This document shows positions 40,929 through 52,292 of a stretch of DNA of 64,000 nucleotides, piece after piece (within the stretch, counting starts at the first letter, position 1; the number at the start of each line of letters is the position of its first letter). The translations under genes and the position numbers were made by a program. This DNA comes from Setomelanomma holmii (Eukaryota > Ascomycota > Dothideomycetes > Pleosporales > Phaeosphaeriaceae): positions 1-64,000 of the forward strand of contig ML978154.1 of NCBI GenBank assembly GCA_010015745.1, written 5' to 3'. The notes under the pieces were generated by a model. It was not told the origin of the DNA. It saw nothing but the letters and a program-made list of their open reading frames with translations, and made no database searches.

Positions 40929-43034
40929 CTATCGTGGTCCCAATGGCCTCGGTCCCCCAATCTGCCTCCTCCCACCAAAATTTATGCCACCAAGCTTATT
41001 CTGGTTGTCACCGCCCATGTACCCATATTGGTTTACATCCCAGCTCTGGCCTTCGCCAATTCCGGCTGAAGGGTCTTTAGCAGCGTTCTGCAGCGCACGT
41101 TGCGACTCTTCCCATTCTTTCTGTCGCTCACGTTCGCGCTCCATCTCACGCTCTAGAAGCGACTTAGAGGCCCATCCCCCGGCTTTGGTCTTAGTCTGCG
41201 ATGCTGCGCGTCGCGCATCTTCCGCGCGCTGTTCGGAGGTGGAGGTCAGCTCGGGAGGGATATGTGTTGCTGGCTTTAGCGGTGCAGGCGCAGGGTTCGA
41301 AGCAAGATAGCGGTCCGTTCGACTGGTCTTCGCGTACGCGGCAGGGTCCGGTAGTGGTCTCGTTGCTGACTCTGGTAGTGGTCTCGCCGCTGGTTCGGGT
41401 AGTGGTCTCGCAGATGGCTCAGGTAGTGGTCGCGTGGGGAGCGATGGTGCTGTAGGCTCGGGGAGTGGGCGCGCGGGCTGCCTCTGCGTCGTCTCCCATT
41501 GCTTACGTAGGTACTCGCGATCGTCGGCCTGCGCCCACGACGCTGTGCTATCCTGCGGCGAAGGAGCTCGTGGCGGAGGCTGAGGGCGAGGACGACTCTG
41601 GGATCGCTCTCTGGTACGGCTCTTCGATCGAGATCGCACCTTCTTCTCCTGGAAACGCCCTTCTCGCTCAAGCTGATACTGCCGCTCGCGCTCCTTAGCC
41701 TCCTCCAGCTGTTGCTCAAGCTCGCGTATGCGATCGCGCTCGGCGCTGTTCTCATCATCCTGGCTGTTCCGCCGACTCCGTGGCCTGCTCGCTTGATCGG
41801 CTTTATACTGACTGAGGAACTGACCCTTGAGCCTCGCGTCACTCCCAGCTCGCTTTCGCCGCATGTCGGACTCGATTCTCTCCTGAGCCTCTCGTTCTTC
41901 TCGCTGGCGTTGCTCCTCATCTGCCTTCCACCGCCGCTCCTCCTCTTCCCACTCACGCTTCTGCTCCACAAGCCGCCGCTGTTCTGCTTCACGCTGTTTC
42001 CGCGACTCTTCCTCCCATCGCTGTTCCTCTTCTAATCGTGCGCGCTCCTCTTCAACTTCGCGCTCGACGCGGCGCTTGTGCTCAGCCTCTTCTGCCTGTA
42101 CGCGCAGCCTTTCCTCCTCCGCTGCCTTCTCTTTGCGCTTCCGTTCCTTTTCAGCCATGTTTGGGACGTGCGGTCCAGCAGTCGTGATCTGACGTCGCGC
42201 ACCGAAAGCGACACCCTGGTTGCCTTGACTTGCGCCACCCATGTATCCGTACTGGTGGATGTTCCATGCTGGTGCGGTCACTCCCTCGTCCGTCTTCTTG
42301 CTCCAGCTACTAACGCCGCCAGGAGGCGACTTGGGAATGCCATTCGATGTGTATGATGTGCTTGAACCTCCTGTGCGTGTAGGACTCAGGGCCGGCGCTG
42401 GTGGTCGCGAGAGTGGATTGAATGTGCTCGAACCGCTGGCCGTGCTGTTTGTGCTTGGTCCTCGATTACGTCCATACCCTGGCGAAGTAAGGCCTGGGCT
42501 TGCGAAACCACCTCCACCGGTCGTTGAGGGGCTCAAGACGCCTCCACCACGCTTTGGGCCTATTGAATTGGGGAATGAAGAAGGGTTGACCGAGTTTGCG
42601 ACTCGACTGAATGCAGTGATGCACTGCAAGACTTGCGCCGGGTCTTTGGATTCGTAGAGGTCGACGGTGAGGAAGCGGTCGTGTGCTGGCATGTTGAGCG
42701 GCGGCATCTCACACGCCTTGAGGAAGTGCGAGATGTTCTCCATTTGTATGAAGGGCATAGCAGACTTCTTGAACCGCACGCCGGGATTTGGGACAGCGAG
42801 ATTGATTAGTCTGTGCCTCTGTCAGCAAATTCGAGCTCTCCAATGTGCCTATATAGGTGGTGTCTACCTGCACAGCACAGTCCCATCCTTCAGCGCATCT
42901 AGCAAGTCTCCTGCTGGCAAGCGCTCACCCAACACTTCCTCTATCCAAGACCGCACTTCATTCGCAGCTTTCGGGGTATACCGATCCATCCGCAGCTTCC
43001 GCATGTCCTGGTCCAGCGACGTTACCGACGCCAT
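40929..43034 (-). CDS. Calponin-homology domain protein with two calponin-type repeats
   Basis: Two exons (43034-42868, 42810-40929) give 682 residues. Residues about 15-130 are a single calponin-homology domain of the transgelin/calponin type: EVRSWIEEVLGERLPAGDLLDALKDGTVLCRLINL and ENISHFLKACE (actin binding). Two copies of a calponin-like repeat follow, QYGYMGGASQGNQGVAFGARRQ near residue 240 and QYGYMGGDNQNKLGGINFGGRRQ near the C-terminus. Between them lies a long Arg/Glu-rich coiled coil (about 265-490) and a Pro-rich tract with five RPLPEP-like units (about 500-550). The likely role is actin bundling or crosslinking; it is far longer than yeast Scp1. It is divergent from the NDUFAF2-like gene. 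Confidence 0.88.
41330..41475 (-). repeat. In-frame RPLPEP tandem repeat region
   Basis: Inside the calponin-homology gene, five imperfect repeats of about 24 bp encode RPLPEPxAx units (RPLPEPT, RPLPEPS, RPLPEPA, RPLPESA, RPLPDPA). On the plus strand the repeat reads as GGTAGTGGTCTCG-like units. It is a Pro-rich, possibly SH3-binding tract and may vary in length between strains. Confidence 0.8.
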
Positions 43035-43352
43035 GGTGTGCTGTTGGGCGCAAGTCGGGCTGGTGTTGTTTTAATGCACGCGAGCTGTCGCTTTTGGCCT
43101 ATATATTTATTGCTAGTCGTCTAGTATGTGGAATGTGTAGGCGATTATTGCCGCAACCTGAATCAATGCGCAGAGTGATAGTGCGAGGTTTGCAGGATGC
43201 AAGTCATTGAGAGAATGAATGTCTTGGTCGCTATGGCGGGGAGTGCGGCTTACTTTGCGTCGCACCAGCCACTCCACGCAACGTCATGGGTCTGCGCGTT
43301 CCTCTCGCCTTCGCGCCCCAGAAATTATTTGGAACACAACCACACATTCACA
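43035..43352. promoter_or_regulatory. Divergent promoter region
   Basis: 318 bp between the start codons of the calponin-homology gene and the NDUFAF2-like gene. No other gene visible. Confidence 0.4.
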
Positions 43353-44148
43353 ATGCCGCAAGGACCAGGCGCATTAACAAGAGCCTACTATCAATGGCGG
43401 ATGCAGCGGTTTCCCTGGCGGAAAAAGTGGCTTGCAGGTTTGTAGCTATTCGCAATATCAATTTGCATGTGCATCCTTGTGACAGCATTCTAACACTTCA
43501 CCCAGGCTTCGATCTCCACGGCAACACATTCTGGGAATTCAAGGATCAGTTACACGCATTGCGGAATCGCCGCATCGCCAAGTATAGTCGACAGACTCAC
43601 TATGGCGATGTACAAGTATCCCGTTCGTACCTTCCCAGTTCCAAGCTCGCACCTGCCTAACAGTCGCAGCATCATGGATGCAGTGGCTACGCCATACTCG
43701 TTTCGACCCACCAACAATCGCCGAACAGCAACAAGAAGTGATGCGACAGGAGCGCATGAAAGTGCTCGCATCTCAAGCAGACGCACGGTGGGCATCGAAG
43801 CCTTCAGCGCTGGATGCGCCAGACAAGCAGCAACCCATGCAGATGCTGCAATCGCGCGACCCAGATAGTGGTGTGGTGCAGATGAACCTCGATCAAGAGG
43901 CAAGAGATAGGACAGAACCACCAAGGACAGAGGAGCAAGGCAATCTGCCGGAGTCTGTGGCCGCCGACATCGAGGCCCAAAGTACATCACGCGTCCCGCC
44001 AAGACCCACTCTCGAAGACGAAGCGGCGTCCGCACCAAAGCGAAAGAAGACGAAGAAAGAACCAAGAGACTCTCCTTGGGGTCAATCAGAGCCGAGTAAG
44101 GACTGGCAACCCCAGGGCTGGAGCCCAGCTCCTGCGAGAAGAAGTTGA
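43353..44148 (+). CDS. Mitochondrial complex I assembly factor, NDUFAF2/NDUFA12 family
   Basis: Three exons (43353-43437, 43506-43622, 43670-44148) give 226 residues; the 47-bp second intron has a GTTCGT donor and restores the conserved SPxWxQWLRHTR block. The conserved core is GFDLHGNTFWEFKD, RNRRIAKYSRQTHYGDV and FDPPTIAEQQ, typical of NDUFA12-like proteins. The long polar tail beyond residue 110 (Lys-rich KRKKTKKEPR and a terminal WSPAPARRS) fits the assembly factor NDUFAF2 rather than the subunit NDUFA12. It would act in the mitochondrial matrix on complex I. Confidence 0.88.
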
Positions 44149-45023
44149 TGCCGCATACGACTCATGTACCAACAACCATTTGTACCAATATCATGTATGT
44201 TGTACCAGCAGAGGACCAGCCAACGACTTGGTATGCGCTATATGATGGCAAGCATCGTCTTCAGTCAATCCCGAACGTATTGTGAGCGTTTTCTGGTTGT
44301 TCTACTGTGTAAGCATTTCATGCAACCCCTAGCGCTGCCCAATCGTCTGGATGCAGGAGGTGCACAACAACCACCACAGCACGTTCAACTCAGAACATGA
44401 TAACAACGAGTCTTTCTGCGAAGTCGCCTGAGTATAGGTTTATGCTCCGCAACTATGCAGAAAAGTTATCAAACACTTATTCAACTGTCGCAGTAGCTGT
44501 TGGTGGGTATACCTCCACCAGCTCGGGACCGATGTATTGCACGGCGCTAGAGATCGCTACCACTTTGTCAACCGTCATTTCCATGGCTCGGGCAGTGGTT
44601 CTGCATAAGCAGCAACGGGACCAGGAAAGATGACGTCCACGATATTGTTTTTCTTTGGTCATCCATGGCCTCTGGTGTGGTCAGCTTGATCTGAAAGCGC
44701 CTCAAACCAACAGTGTGGTGCTTAGTGTCCTTCGAACCATGGTTCGTCCACGAAAATGTTGAACTATGCTGCATACACAAGCTCAACCATGGTACTGGGA
44801 GTTCTACAAGCATTTCAAGTATATTATGAGGCCCTTTACTCATTCTCTTCTCTCTTCTTCAAGCTCACACAGCGTCACAGCTCGTATCAAGACTCACATC
44901 CACGCAACGTTACCAACACGCACGACTTTTCACCCACAACATCACCAACAAGGAACATTCACGCTCAAACACATCCTCTGGTCACAGTCCTCACCTGCTC
45001 TTCCCACAGACCTAACCATCAAA
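44149..45023. other. Intergenic, no gene seen
   Basis: About 870 bp. The reading frame of the next gene is open back to 44766, but that extension is Ser/His/Thr-rich and looks like a translated 5' leader. Confidence 0.35.
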
Positions 45024-46274
45024 ATGAGCAACATGATTCAAGAAGTTTCCAAAGCCATGGTCAGATCCAAGCTTTCGTTTTTCGAAGTCACCTCTTTGCT
45101 TCCTCGCGAGATCGTCTCTCAGATCCTGCAAGAATGGATGGCACCTCAGTGCCTCATCGTCATGGACACATCGCCAGATTCCTTTAGCGATGACGACTTC
45201 GCTTTTCTGGAGATCAAATGGGCATGCGACTCAGATGCAGAGGTCGAGTCCTCTGAAAAATTTCCTGCTGAGCTCAAAGAAGAGTACTGGCGTATTCGAC
45301 ATCTATCCTGGCTCAAAGCGCCAAAAGTCTTCACAAGCCCCTATGACTTCTATGTGAGTCACTACGCCCTCTCGCTCAGCAAGCCGCCTCCCGTGGACAT
45401 CGGCCACGACATCAACAACGACAATGCCCTCAACACCAACGACTCGACGAAGAACGCCCACTCGATAGGCATCGATGCCTTGATGGACGATTCCTCAGAC
45501 GTCAAGAACTCCAAGCTTCCGGATTTTGACGAGGATAAAGTGCCCTACCATATAATGTTTGACTGGGACTTCCAGGACGCCACCATTGATCCCTTAATTC
45601 AACGCGAGCACCATCACCTCAACTACCACGGTCTTGAGCGCATCGTGCTCGATTTCTCAGCATCAGAGTACTTCGCCCTGTTCAACGTTCATCTCCCGCC
45701 CTTCCTTCCCAGCGACGAAGACGACTTCGATGTATATCCCGACCTTTCCGTCGAGGGTGCTGCAGCCCTGCTGGAACACACTCGCGATCTCAACTTAACA
45801 TTTGGCGATAGCTACGAATGGGCGCACCCATGGGCCGAAGTCGAACACCCTCGCTTCGCAGAAGCGCGCTATCGCCCAAAAGTCTGTGATTCCGGCTTAT
45901 TGATCGACTGGATCCTCGAATTCGCATGGCACGGCGGGTTCATTCAGCACATCCCTACCATTTGCCTGGAAGGCGATGTCCAAGAGTGGGTGAAGCGGAA
46001 ATGGAACGACATTTTCGCACGGCACCAAGCGTATCTCGCCACGATCAAGAAAGGCAGGTCGGATAATTTCGCTGTCCACCGTCCGGATATCGAAGGAATC
46101 CAGACTTGGGGTAGGCACCCGGGTCGAACGTATCGTCCTAAAGAACACTTCCCACCACGTTGTAAGTGTGACATGCCATGTTGGCGGATGTTTGGTGGTA
46201 AGGTGATTGAGGCTTATTCGCTGACGGCGAGAATGAATTGGAAAGGCGAGTATGACCAGATGGCCTGGAACTGA
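45024..46274 (+). CDS. Hypothetical protein, acidic, single exon
   Basis: A 416-residue frame from the ATG at 45024 (context ATCAAAATGAG). I do not recognise the family. Visible features are an N-terminal segment like an F-box or F-box-like helix (SFFEVTSLLPREIVSQILQE), many acidic clusters (SDDDFAFLE, PSDEDDFDVYPD), Trp-rich motifs (DSYEWAHPWAEVEHPRF) and a C-terminal part with paired Cys (PPRCKCDMPCWRMFGG). Upstream ATG codons at 44766 and 44827 are in frame but give an atypical leader. Codon usage is C-rich at third positions, as in real genes here. Confidence 0.7.
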   Translation: MSNMIQEVSKAMVRSKLSFFEVTSLLPREIVSQILQEWMAPQCLIVMDTSPDSFSDDDFAFLEIKWACDSDAEVESSEKFPAELKEEYWRIRHLSWLKAPKVFTSPYDFYVSHYALSLSKPPPVDIGHDINNDNALNTNDSTKNAHSIGIDALMDDSSDVKNSKLPDFDEDKVPYHIMFDWDFQDATIDPLIQREHHHLNYHGLERIVLDFSASEYFALFNVHLPPFLPSDEDDFDVYPDLSVEGAAALLEHTRDLNLTFGDSYEWAHPWAEVEHPRFAEARYRPKVCDSGLLIDWILEFAWHGGFIQHIPTICLEGDVQEWVKRKWNDIFARHQAYLATIKKGRSDNFAVHRPDIEGIQTWGRHPGRTYRPKEHFPPRCKCDMPCWRMFGGKVIEAYSLTARMNWKGEYDQMAWN

Positions 46275-46936
46275 CGTTTACTGTTATTATTGTCAAGTTG
46301 TTAGACATCTGCAAGGTGGATGTGTTGTTGGTTTGCTCAAATTAGATATGCGCACGCAGTCTAAATCTATTGTTGGAACATTTGAAGCTAGACGAGCCCA
46401 CTTGAGATGGATGCATCGTGACATCTGAAGTCAGGCACGCTCACTCGAGACACTCTTGGACATCATACACCGAGGTCGTCCAAGCACATATTCAACGTAC
46501 ATGTTGTTGATCAAGTGGCCGTTTTGTGGTAGTTTCCAAAAACAATCGGAGCAAAGCCAACCGCCTCGTAAATTCACCTCGAAAATCGCGAACACCGCAC
46601 GAATGCTCAACTTAAAGCCACTCATCCCGAGAATCATCGAATCAGAAGCCACGTGCCAGGATCACCATGTCTGTTCGCGAAAGGCTCTGCAAACGCTGCC
46701 CTGGTGGAGTATTGGCCGAGCGCCATGATTCGTCCACTCGTTCACCATAGGTCACCTGGAAACGATGAAGGTGAAAGAGTATGTACGGAGATATCGCAAG
46801 CCATGGATGGTGTAGTCCGATTATCATCGGGCAAGTTGTAAGGATATATACCAAGTCAATCGCGCCGATTTCTTAATATCCCAAACACACTCAACTCAAT
46901 CCACCTCCAAACACATCTGAAGCCTATCCATCCACA
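46275..46936. other. Intergenic, no gene seen
   Basis: 660 bp with a few short frames lacking motifs. Confidence 0.35.
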
Positions 46937-47850
46937 ATGTCTATACCAACACCCATCACATTCCCCTCCCGCACCTTCACCCTCGCCGCCCATTTCTACC
47001 CGCGCGCCCCCCAGCTCCCCCTCCCGTTCCGGCGCCGCAATCATAATCTGCCACCCATGGACCTCCAATAAAGAACAATTGCCCGCCAACTACGCTCGCG
47101 TCCTCTCCGCGTCCGTCTTCACCTGCCTGATCTACGACGCCGCGTACCAGGGCGAATCCAGCGGCACCCCGCGCCCTCGAAGACCCGTACCAGCGCGTCG
47201 CAGACATCAAGTGCGCCGTGACATATCTCACCAGTCATTCTGACATGATCCCGATCGAATCGGTGTCCTGAAAATATGTGCGTCTGGCAGATACGCGCCG
47301 TTCGCCGCGCAGACTGATCTGCGCATCAAGGCCGTCGCCACGAGCGCGGCAGTGTGCGTAGGCACCATGGCGAGAAGAGCGTTTGACAAGTACTCGACTT
47401 CCCCAGAGATACTGAGAGCGCAGCTCGAAGCCGCAGCCTAAGATCGGAACAGCGATGTCGCTGGCCACTCGAAAATCGCTGAAGTCCACATGCTCCCTGC
47501 CAAACTTTCCGACGCTGATACCCTACCCGCGAGCTTCAAGGATCTCGCGCAGTATTATCGTGGGCGGGTACCACATGAGCGTGCGCCGAATACGTGTCTG
47601 CCCAGGAGTTGGGATTTGATGGCGAGTTTTGATGCGTTTCGGTTTAATGAGTGGATTAGTCCGCGGCCGTTGATGATGGTTACGGGGAGTAGGGCGGCGA
47701 CGAAGTGGTATAGTAAGTAGCGGATTGCGAGGGCGAGGGAGCTGAAGGAAGTTGGTTGTTGTGGAGGGATTGACGCATGCGGATTTGTATGATCATGTTG
47801 GTGAGGCGGGGGGGAAGTTGGTGGAGTTCTGTGGGAAGTATCTGAAGTAG
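46937..47850 (+). pseudogene. Alpha/beta hydrolase pseudogene
   Basis: Starting at ATG 46937, pieces in three frames read as an alpha/beta hydrolase of the dienelactone-hydrolase-like type: AAIIICHPWTSNKEQLPANYA, the nucleophile region as KICASGRYAPFAAQTDLRIK (normally ICASGGY), then RPLMMVTGSRAATKW near the third strand of the core. There are at least three frame changes and stops (for example near 47030, 47180 and 47268), and the glycine after the nucleophile Ser is Arg. The gene is dead. Confidence 0.75.
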
Positions 47851-48089
47851 TGGAAGAGTGGAGAGATTTGACTTTGTGCTTGCACTACGACATGCAGTAT
47901 ATCTTAGCTGATACTTCAAGCTCAATTGATGCAGTCAAAAGCAGTCTCAAGAGATCTTGTATATTGTCAATAGCGGTCTGTTGAAATGATGAACCGAAAA
48001 AAGTAGCTTGAGGATATACGCGCTTTGGAAGACTAGAAAACACGAAATTCAGACGCTAATCAATGGCGTCTGGCTCAAGTCATGGACGA

Positions 48090-48122
48090 TGACCTGTTCC
48101 GGAGCCTGTTCCGGAGCCTGTT
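48090..48122 (+). repeat. Short tandem repeat CCTGTTCCGGAG
   Basis: The 12-bp unit CCTGTTCCGGAG occurs twice in a row, followed by a partial third copy, 20 bp upstream of the HET gene's end. No function suggested. Confidence 0.7.
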
Positions 48123-48139
48123 GTTTGTACTTGTCTGGC

Positions 48140-49975
48140 TTATATAATGTCAAGGTATTCATAACTGTTGGGCGTTGCTCCGGGGTCTTTTGACATTTCG
48201 TAGCATTGACCTACGAGCCTTACTTTTTTTTTACTCCCATCCTTATGACCCAACTCGACAGGCCTGAAAACAAGCGGACTGTGTGCCCCAATGCAGTAGT
48301 ATACCTGGTCGCCAATTTGTGCTTCAGATGGACCGAGACCCACGTGTCCGGTATCTGTCAGAAACACATGACGGCCATGACAGTTGCTGAGGATGTCACG
48401 TACAATCCTCTTACCAGTAGCTACGAAGCAATAGCCGGCGGTGTCGAACGGAATCTCGCTGTATGGTAGGTCCTGTTCTGTTGATCCTGGACGCGTGTGT
48501 CGTCTCTTCGCGAGATCGCGCACCTGTTTTGCCCAACTCTCATCTGTACTCTTCTCTGACTCTCGTTCCGCTTCCATTTGTACCCAAGTCTTGATTATGC
48601 GCTCATCACGCCACCGACCACATGAGAGAATTCTCCCGAGCTGATCATACCCTTGTTTGGTATGGCCAGGGTCAGCTGCATCCTCGATGATGTCCGTCCA
48701 TTCTTGCAAGGGAAAGGGAACCTGACCAGCCATATACACAGATCCAGTTCGCACGACTCGCCCACTTTGGTAACCAGAAGCTCGCAACACATACGAAGGC
48801 TCATGAGTGTCGTGTGCGATTTCGTCTTCGCAGCACGTACGATGAATGGTGAAGTCGTCTTGTCCATGCTCCGGCTCCGGCTTCGAAGATGGTCGGCTTA
48901 GCCTTTTATCGTAGCTGGGTCTCATGCTCGACCGCATCAGTGGAATGGTCCAGTCAGGAACCCAAGATGGAAGGTCTGGAATACTGGCCGATCCTTGCAC
49001 AGATTGCAGTACAAGAAATCCGCACTTGCTCACTAGATCTGCGGCGCAGTCCGTGAAGACTTTTGCTGGAGAGTGTCCGTAATGTGGAACGATGTCGACT
49101 CCACATTTTGAGGAAGGAAGGAATGGAAGCAGGGCGTATATCTTATCGCGAGGGTCGGTGGCATCACAATGCCTGGCACTCTCTAAGTGGTAAAGGATAT
49201 AGCTAGCATCGTATGTAATGAAATCGTATTCCTTTGCCTGGGACATGCCCACAACAAATGGTAGGTTGCCGAGCCAATGTGTGTTGGCCACCCAGTATCG
49301 GAAAGTGCGTAGCGCAGCCCAATCGAAGGATCTTGTCCCACAAATAACGGTGGCTGTGGTAGCAAACACAGCTTATTGTATGACCCAAACTCTGTTGAAC
49401 CATGGCCGATTTAATAGGGTGTAGATCGCTTTAATCAATGGGTTTGACTTGGCATACTCCATCGCAGTGTCATCTCCAGGCCTGTCCGCGTCCAAGATGT
49501 AATCAATTGCTAGATCACTATCTGCCGTAGCTTCACCGAGGTAGATGACAACCCCAGTCGCTCGCGAAAAGATTTCTGACATCAAGGTCACTTGATGATT
49601 GCGTTCTTTCATATTGGTCTGATCGATACAGACTACATCGATCCACATAGTTCGCGGTCGATCCTCATATCGCAGTCTCCGCAACGCTGCCAAGCAGTTC
49701 GAGGTCACCAGAAGTTCATCATGATTATCAGGGCTTGGGTCCAAAGATCGAATGTTGATTGCGGCGCTGTTAGATTGATCACCCCACACATAAGATAGTG
49801 CTTCGTATTGTGGTGCGGCAGGCAGTGTGGTCGTCAATAGTTGGCAGTGAATGGGCGTATCGCTAACACCCGGTTGAAGCTCAAGGAGACGAATATGGCG
49901 ATCAGTTGGTAATGGCGACCACGAAGAGTCCATTTCATTATTATCGCGATCGTTCGGTACTGGTATCGCACTCAT
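48140..49975 (-). pseudogene. Heterokaryon incompatibility (HET) domain protein with one premature stop
   Basis: A continuous 612-codon minus-strand frame encodes a complete HET protein: YEALSYVWGD, LRRLRYEDRPRTMWIDVVCIDQ, VVIYLGEA, LLNRPWFNRVWVIQ, then ATVICG and the variable C-terminal part with DPRDKIYALL and GDQVYYCIGAHSPLVFRP. It is broken only by TAA at 49373-49375, directly after RVWVIQ, where family members have Glu (GAA). A single G-to-T change explains it. There is no intron signal to hide the stop. The first 200 codons alone still cover most of the HET domain. HET proteins trigger cell death on fusion of incompatible hyphae. Confidence 0.85.
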
Positions 49976-50489
49976 TCAGAGAAATGTTGGTGGTCAAACA
50001 GGACGGCATGGAATCGGGTTGTGCAAGTAACGCAGGATCGTTGTAGTCGGCTAGAAGACAGACTGATCCGAGCGGACCGAGGGCGAAACAACTACGAGAT
50101 CCTCGGTCTGGAGTCTCAATCGTGGATCAGAGTATTTGGAACGATGAAAATCTGTGATTGCAAGTACAGCTAATGACAGGAGCTGCTGAATGTCGGATTC
50201 AGCTGCTGCCTGTTCAGCCTCGCGACGTGCGGGGTAACAGCAAGCCACTGCATTGAAGCTGAGTCATGCATCTCGCCAGGTCTCTCATTATGGTCCCCGC
50301 TCGTGCGGCACAGGGAAGGTTATAAGAAAACTGTTTGGATGGTAGAGTATCATTCGTGGAGAGTGTCACGTCAGGTAGTGGTTGAGAGCAGCCGTGTGCT
50401 AGCAAATCCCAACGCTTCAGTGTGCCAGGGTGCCGATTGCCTTACAGACCACCTCAAAGCTATTTACAATATGGGCACAGGCTTGAAAA
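49976..50489. other. Intergenic, no gene seen
   Basis: 514 bp between two minus-strand genes with no supported coding sequence. Confidence 0.35.
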
Positions 50490-51815
50490 TCACTGGTAAC
50501 CCTCGCTCTTCGCCGAGTGACTCGGCTTCGTGCCTAGCTTCATCACCGGACTGTTGATGAAGTTGTCTAATCCATCGTGTGTAAAGAATGTCTGAGCCTT
50601 CGAGATCTGAACTTCGTTTGCACCACGCTTCCATATGCTTTCGTCGTACGCTGTGATCGCATCTTGCAGAGATGCTGACCCATTCTGAACAGATTTCAGG
50701 GCTTCGACTAGACAGTGCGCGGAGTAGAATGCGTTGTTGGCGCCTTGACCGCGGTCTGTCAAGCCACGTTAGCAAAAATTTCTCAGAAAGAGAGGGAGGT
50801 CCTACGGAAGGTCATAGCATGCGCTGCATCGCCACAAAGTGTCACACGGCCGCCTTGATTATCCCATGGTACTGTCTTCCAGATCTTCAGCTGATCCCTT
50901 AGTACTTCTGTGTCTTCAGGAATCCACTCAATCGCGCTTTTGTACGGCTCCGCCCATCCGGCTGTTCTAATATGCTCTTTCAGCCGCTTCAACCTGTCTA
51001 CTTCGTTGTCATGATCCTCGACCACTTTCAGTGGCCATGTTGACAGGATCTGGAACCTCCATTTGGTCGGGTCATCCTTATCTGTCATGTCCAGGAGATT
51101 TGCGCGAATGTAGTGGCCTGCAGGATGGATGGCAATGTCCACGAGTGGATGTAGTCGGTCTTTGATGAAGCGTGCCTGATCCGCTGTATACGAAACGTTG
51201 AAGTTCATGAGGGCGAATGGAAGAATATCCATGTCGCCTTTCTGTCCAAGCAGGCACTGTCGTACTTTCGACATAGCGCCGTCGATGCCAATGACCATGT
51301 CGCCCTCATCGGTTGAGCCGTCTTCGAAAGAAACTTTGACGCCATCATCCGTTGTCTCGAATCGCTCAAACTTCTTCCCATACCGTACGTTGAGTTGTTC
51401 CGCACACAGTACTCTCAATTTCCTGATATTGATCTCACGTGCTTTGGGGATCGGGAATGCGAAAGCCTCTTCTCTCGTCTGACCGTTATAGATGACGATC
51501 CTGTCTTCTCCGATGGCTGCACAATCGACATATGGGTCAACCTGGCACGTGTTGATTTGTGCGCTCAACTCTTCTGGTATCATGTCGAAGAGGTATGGGC
51601 GGGCCCAGCCCAGGGTGAATGCCCAATGCCGGTGGCGGAAGACATCTGCGCCTCTGTCGTAAATGTTGAAAGCGATTCCAGCCTTCTTCAAGCCATGAGC
51701 AAGCGCACACCCAGCGGGTCCTTAAAATATTAGCACGATGTCTGGCACTGCTACTGGATGTAGTCGTACCTGCTCCGATGACGATGACTTTCATTCTTGT
51801 GTCGATGCTACCCAT
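50490..51815 (-). CDS. FAD-dependent monooxygenase (aromatic hydroxylase-like)
   Basis: Three exons (51815-51770, 51720-50806, 50755-50490; introns 49 and 50 bp) give 408 residues. The N-terminal motif VIVIGAGPAGCALAHGL binds the FAD ADP moiety, IGIDGAMSKVRQ is the DG motif region, and RVTLCGDAAHAMTF is the GD motif contacting FAD and NAD(P)H. This is the salicylate-hydroxylase-like class A monooxygenase fold. The motif after GDAAH normally reads PxxGQG; here it is FHRGQG across the second intron. Substrate unknown. No pathway neighbours are seen, so a stand-alone detoxification or catabolic role is possible. Confidence 0.86.
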
Positions 51816-52292
51816 GGTCAAAGTTCAGCCTTTGAAAGTACGAGAGAATGAAGACGGAAAGTCCGAGGGAAGGATTTCGATTCCTGATGCAGGGCTCTTA
51901 GCGTGCGTGGAACGTCAGTTAGACGCAGCGGAGCGGAAAGCGGGTGGTGTTGATGATCTGCATGGCACCGGATCTCCGCTCTGCATGGCCGCACACTGCA
52001 CTTCCGATTGGCCATGATGAGACACCTTTGCGCGCAACACATGAGCTGAGTCCGTATGACCCTCATGCTCTTCTGCGCCGGTGCTGTCATGCACTGGCCA
52101 TAGCGATTAGATGTAGCCGTCTTCAGCTCAACGATAGGCGACAAGTTCAAGCATTGACATACGCTGGGGTCATTATAAACCCCTCCTTGAAAAAGCAGGG
52201 AAATTCTAAGGAGACCAATTTGGAGAATCGTAAAGTCGTGATAGTATCGTCCTACCCGCCGAAAGCCGACGTCTGCTCGAGTCAAGCCTACA
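51816..52292. other. Intergenic, no gene seen
   Basis: 477 bp upstream of the FAD monooxygenase, containing its promoter and the 3' end of the luciferase-domain gene. Confidence 0.35.

Noticed and set aside
41276..41992. 238-codon minus-strand frame overlapping the calponin-homology gene
   Set aside because: Out-of-frame reading of the Arg/Glu coiled coil and RPLPEP repeats on the same strand.
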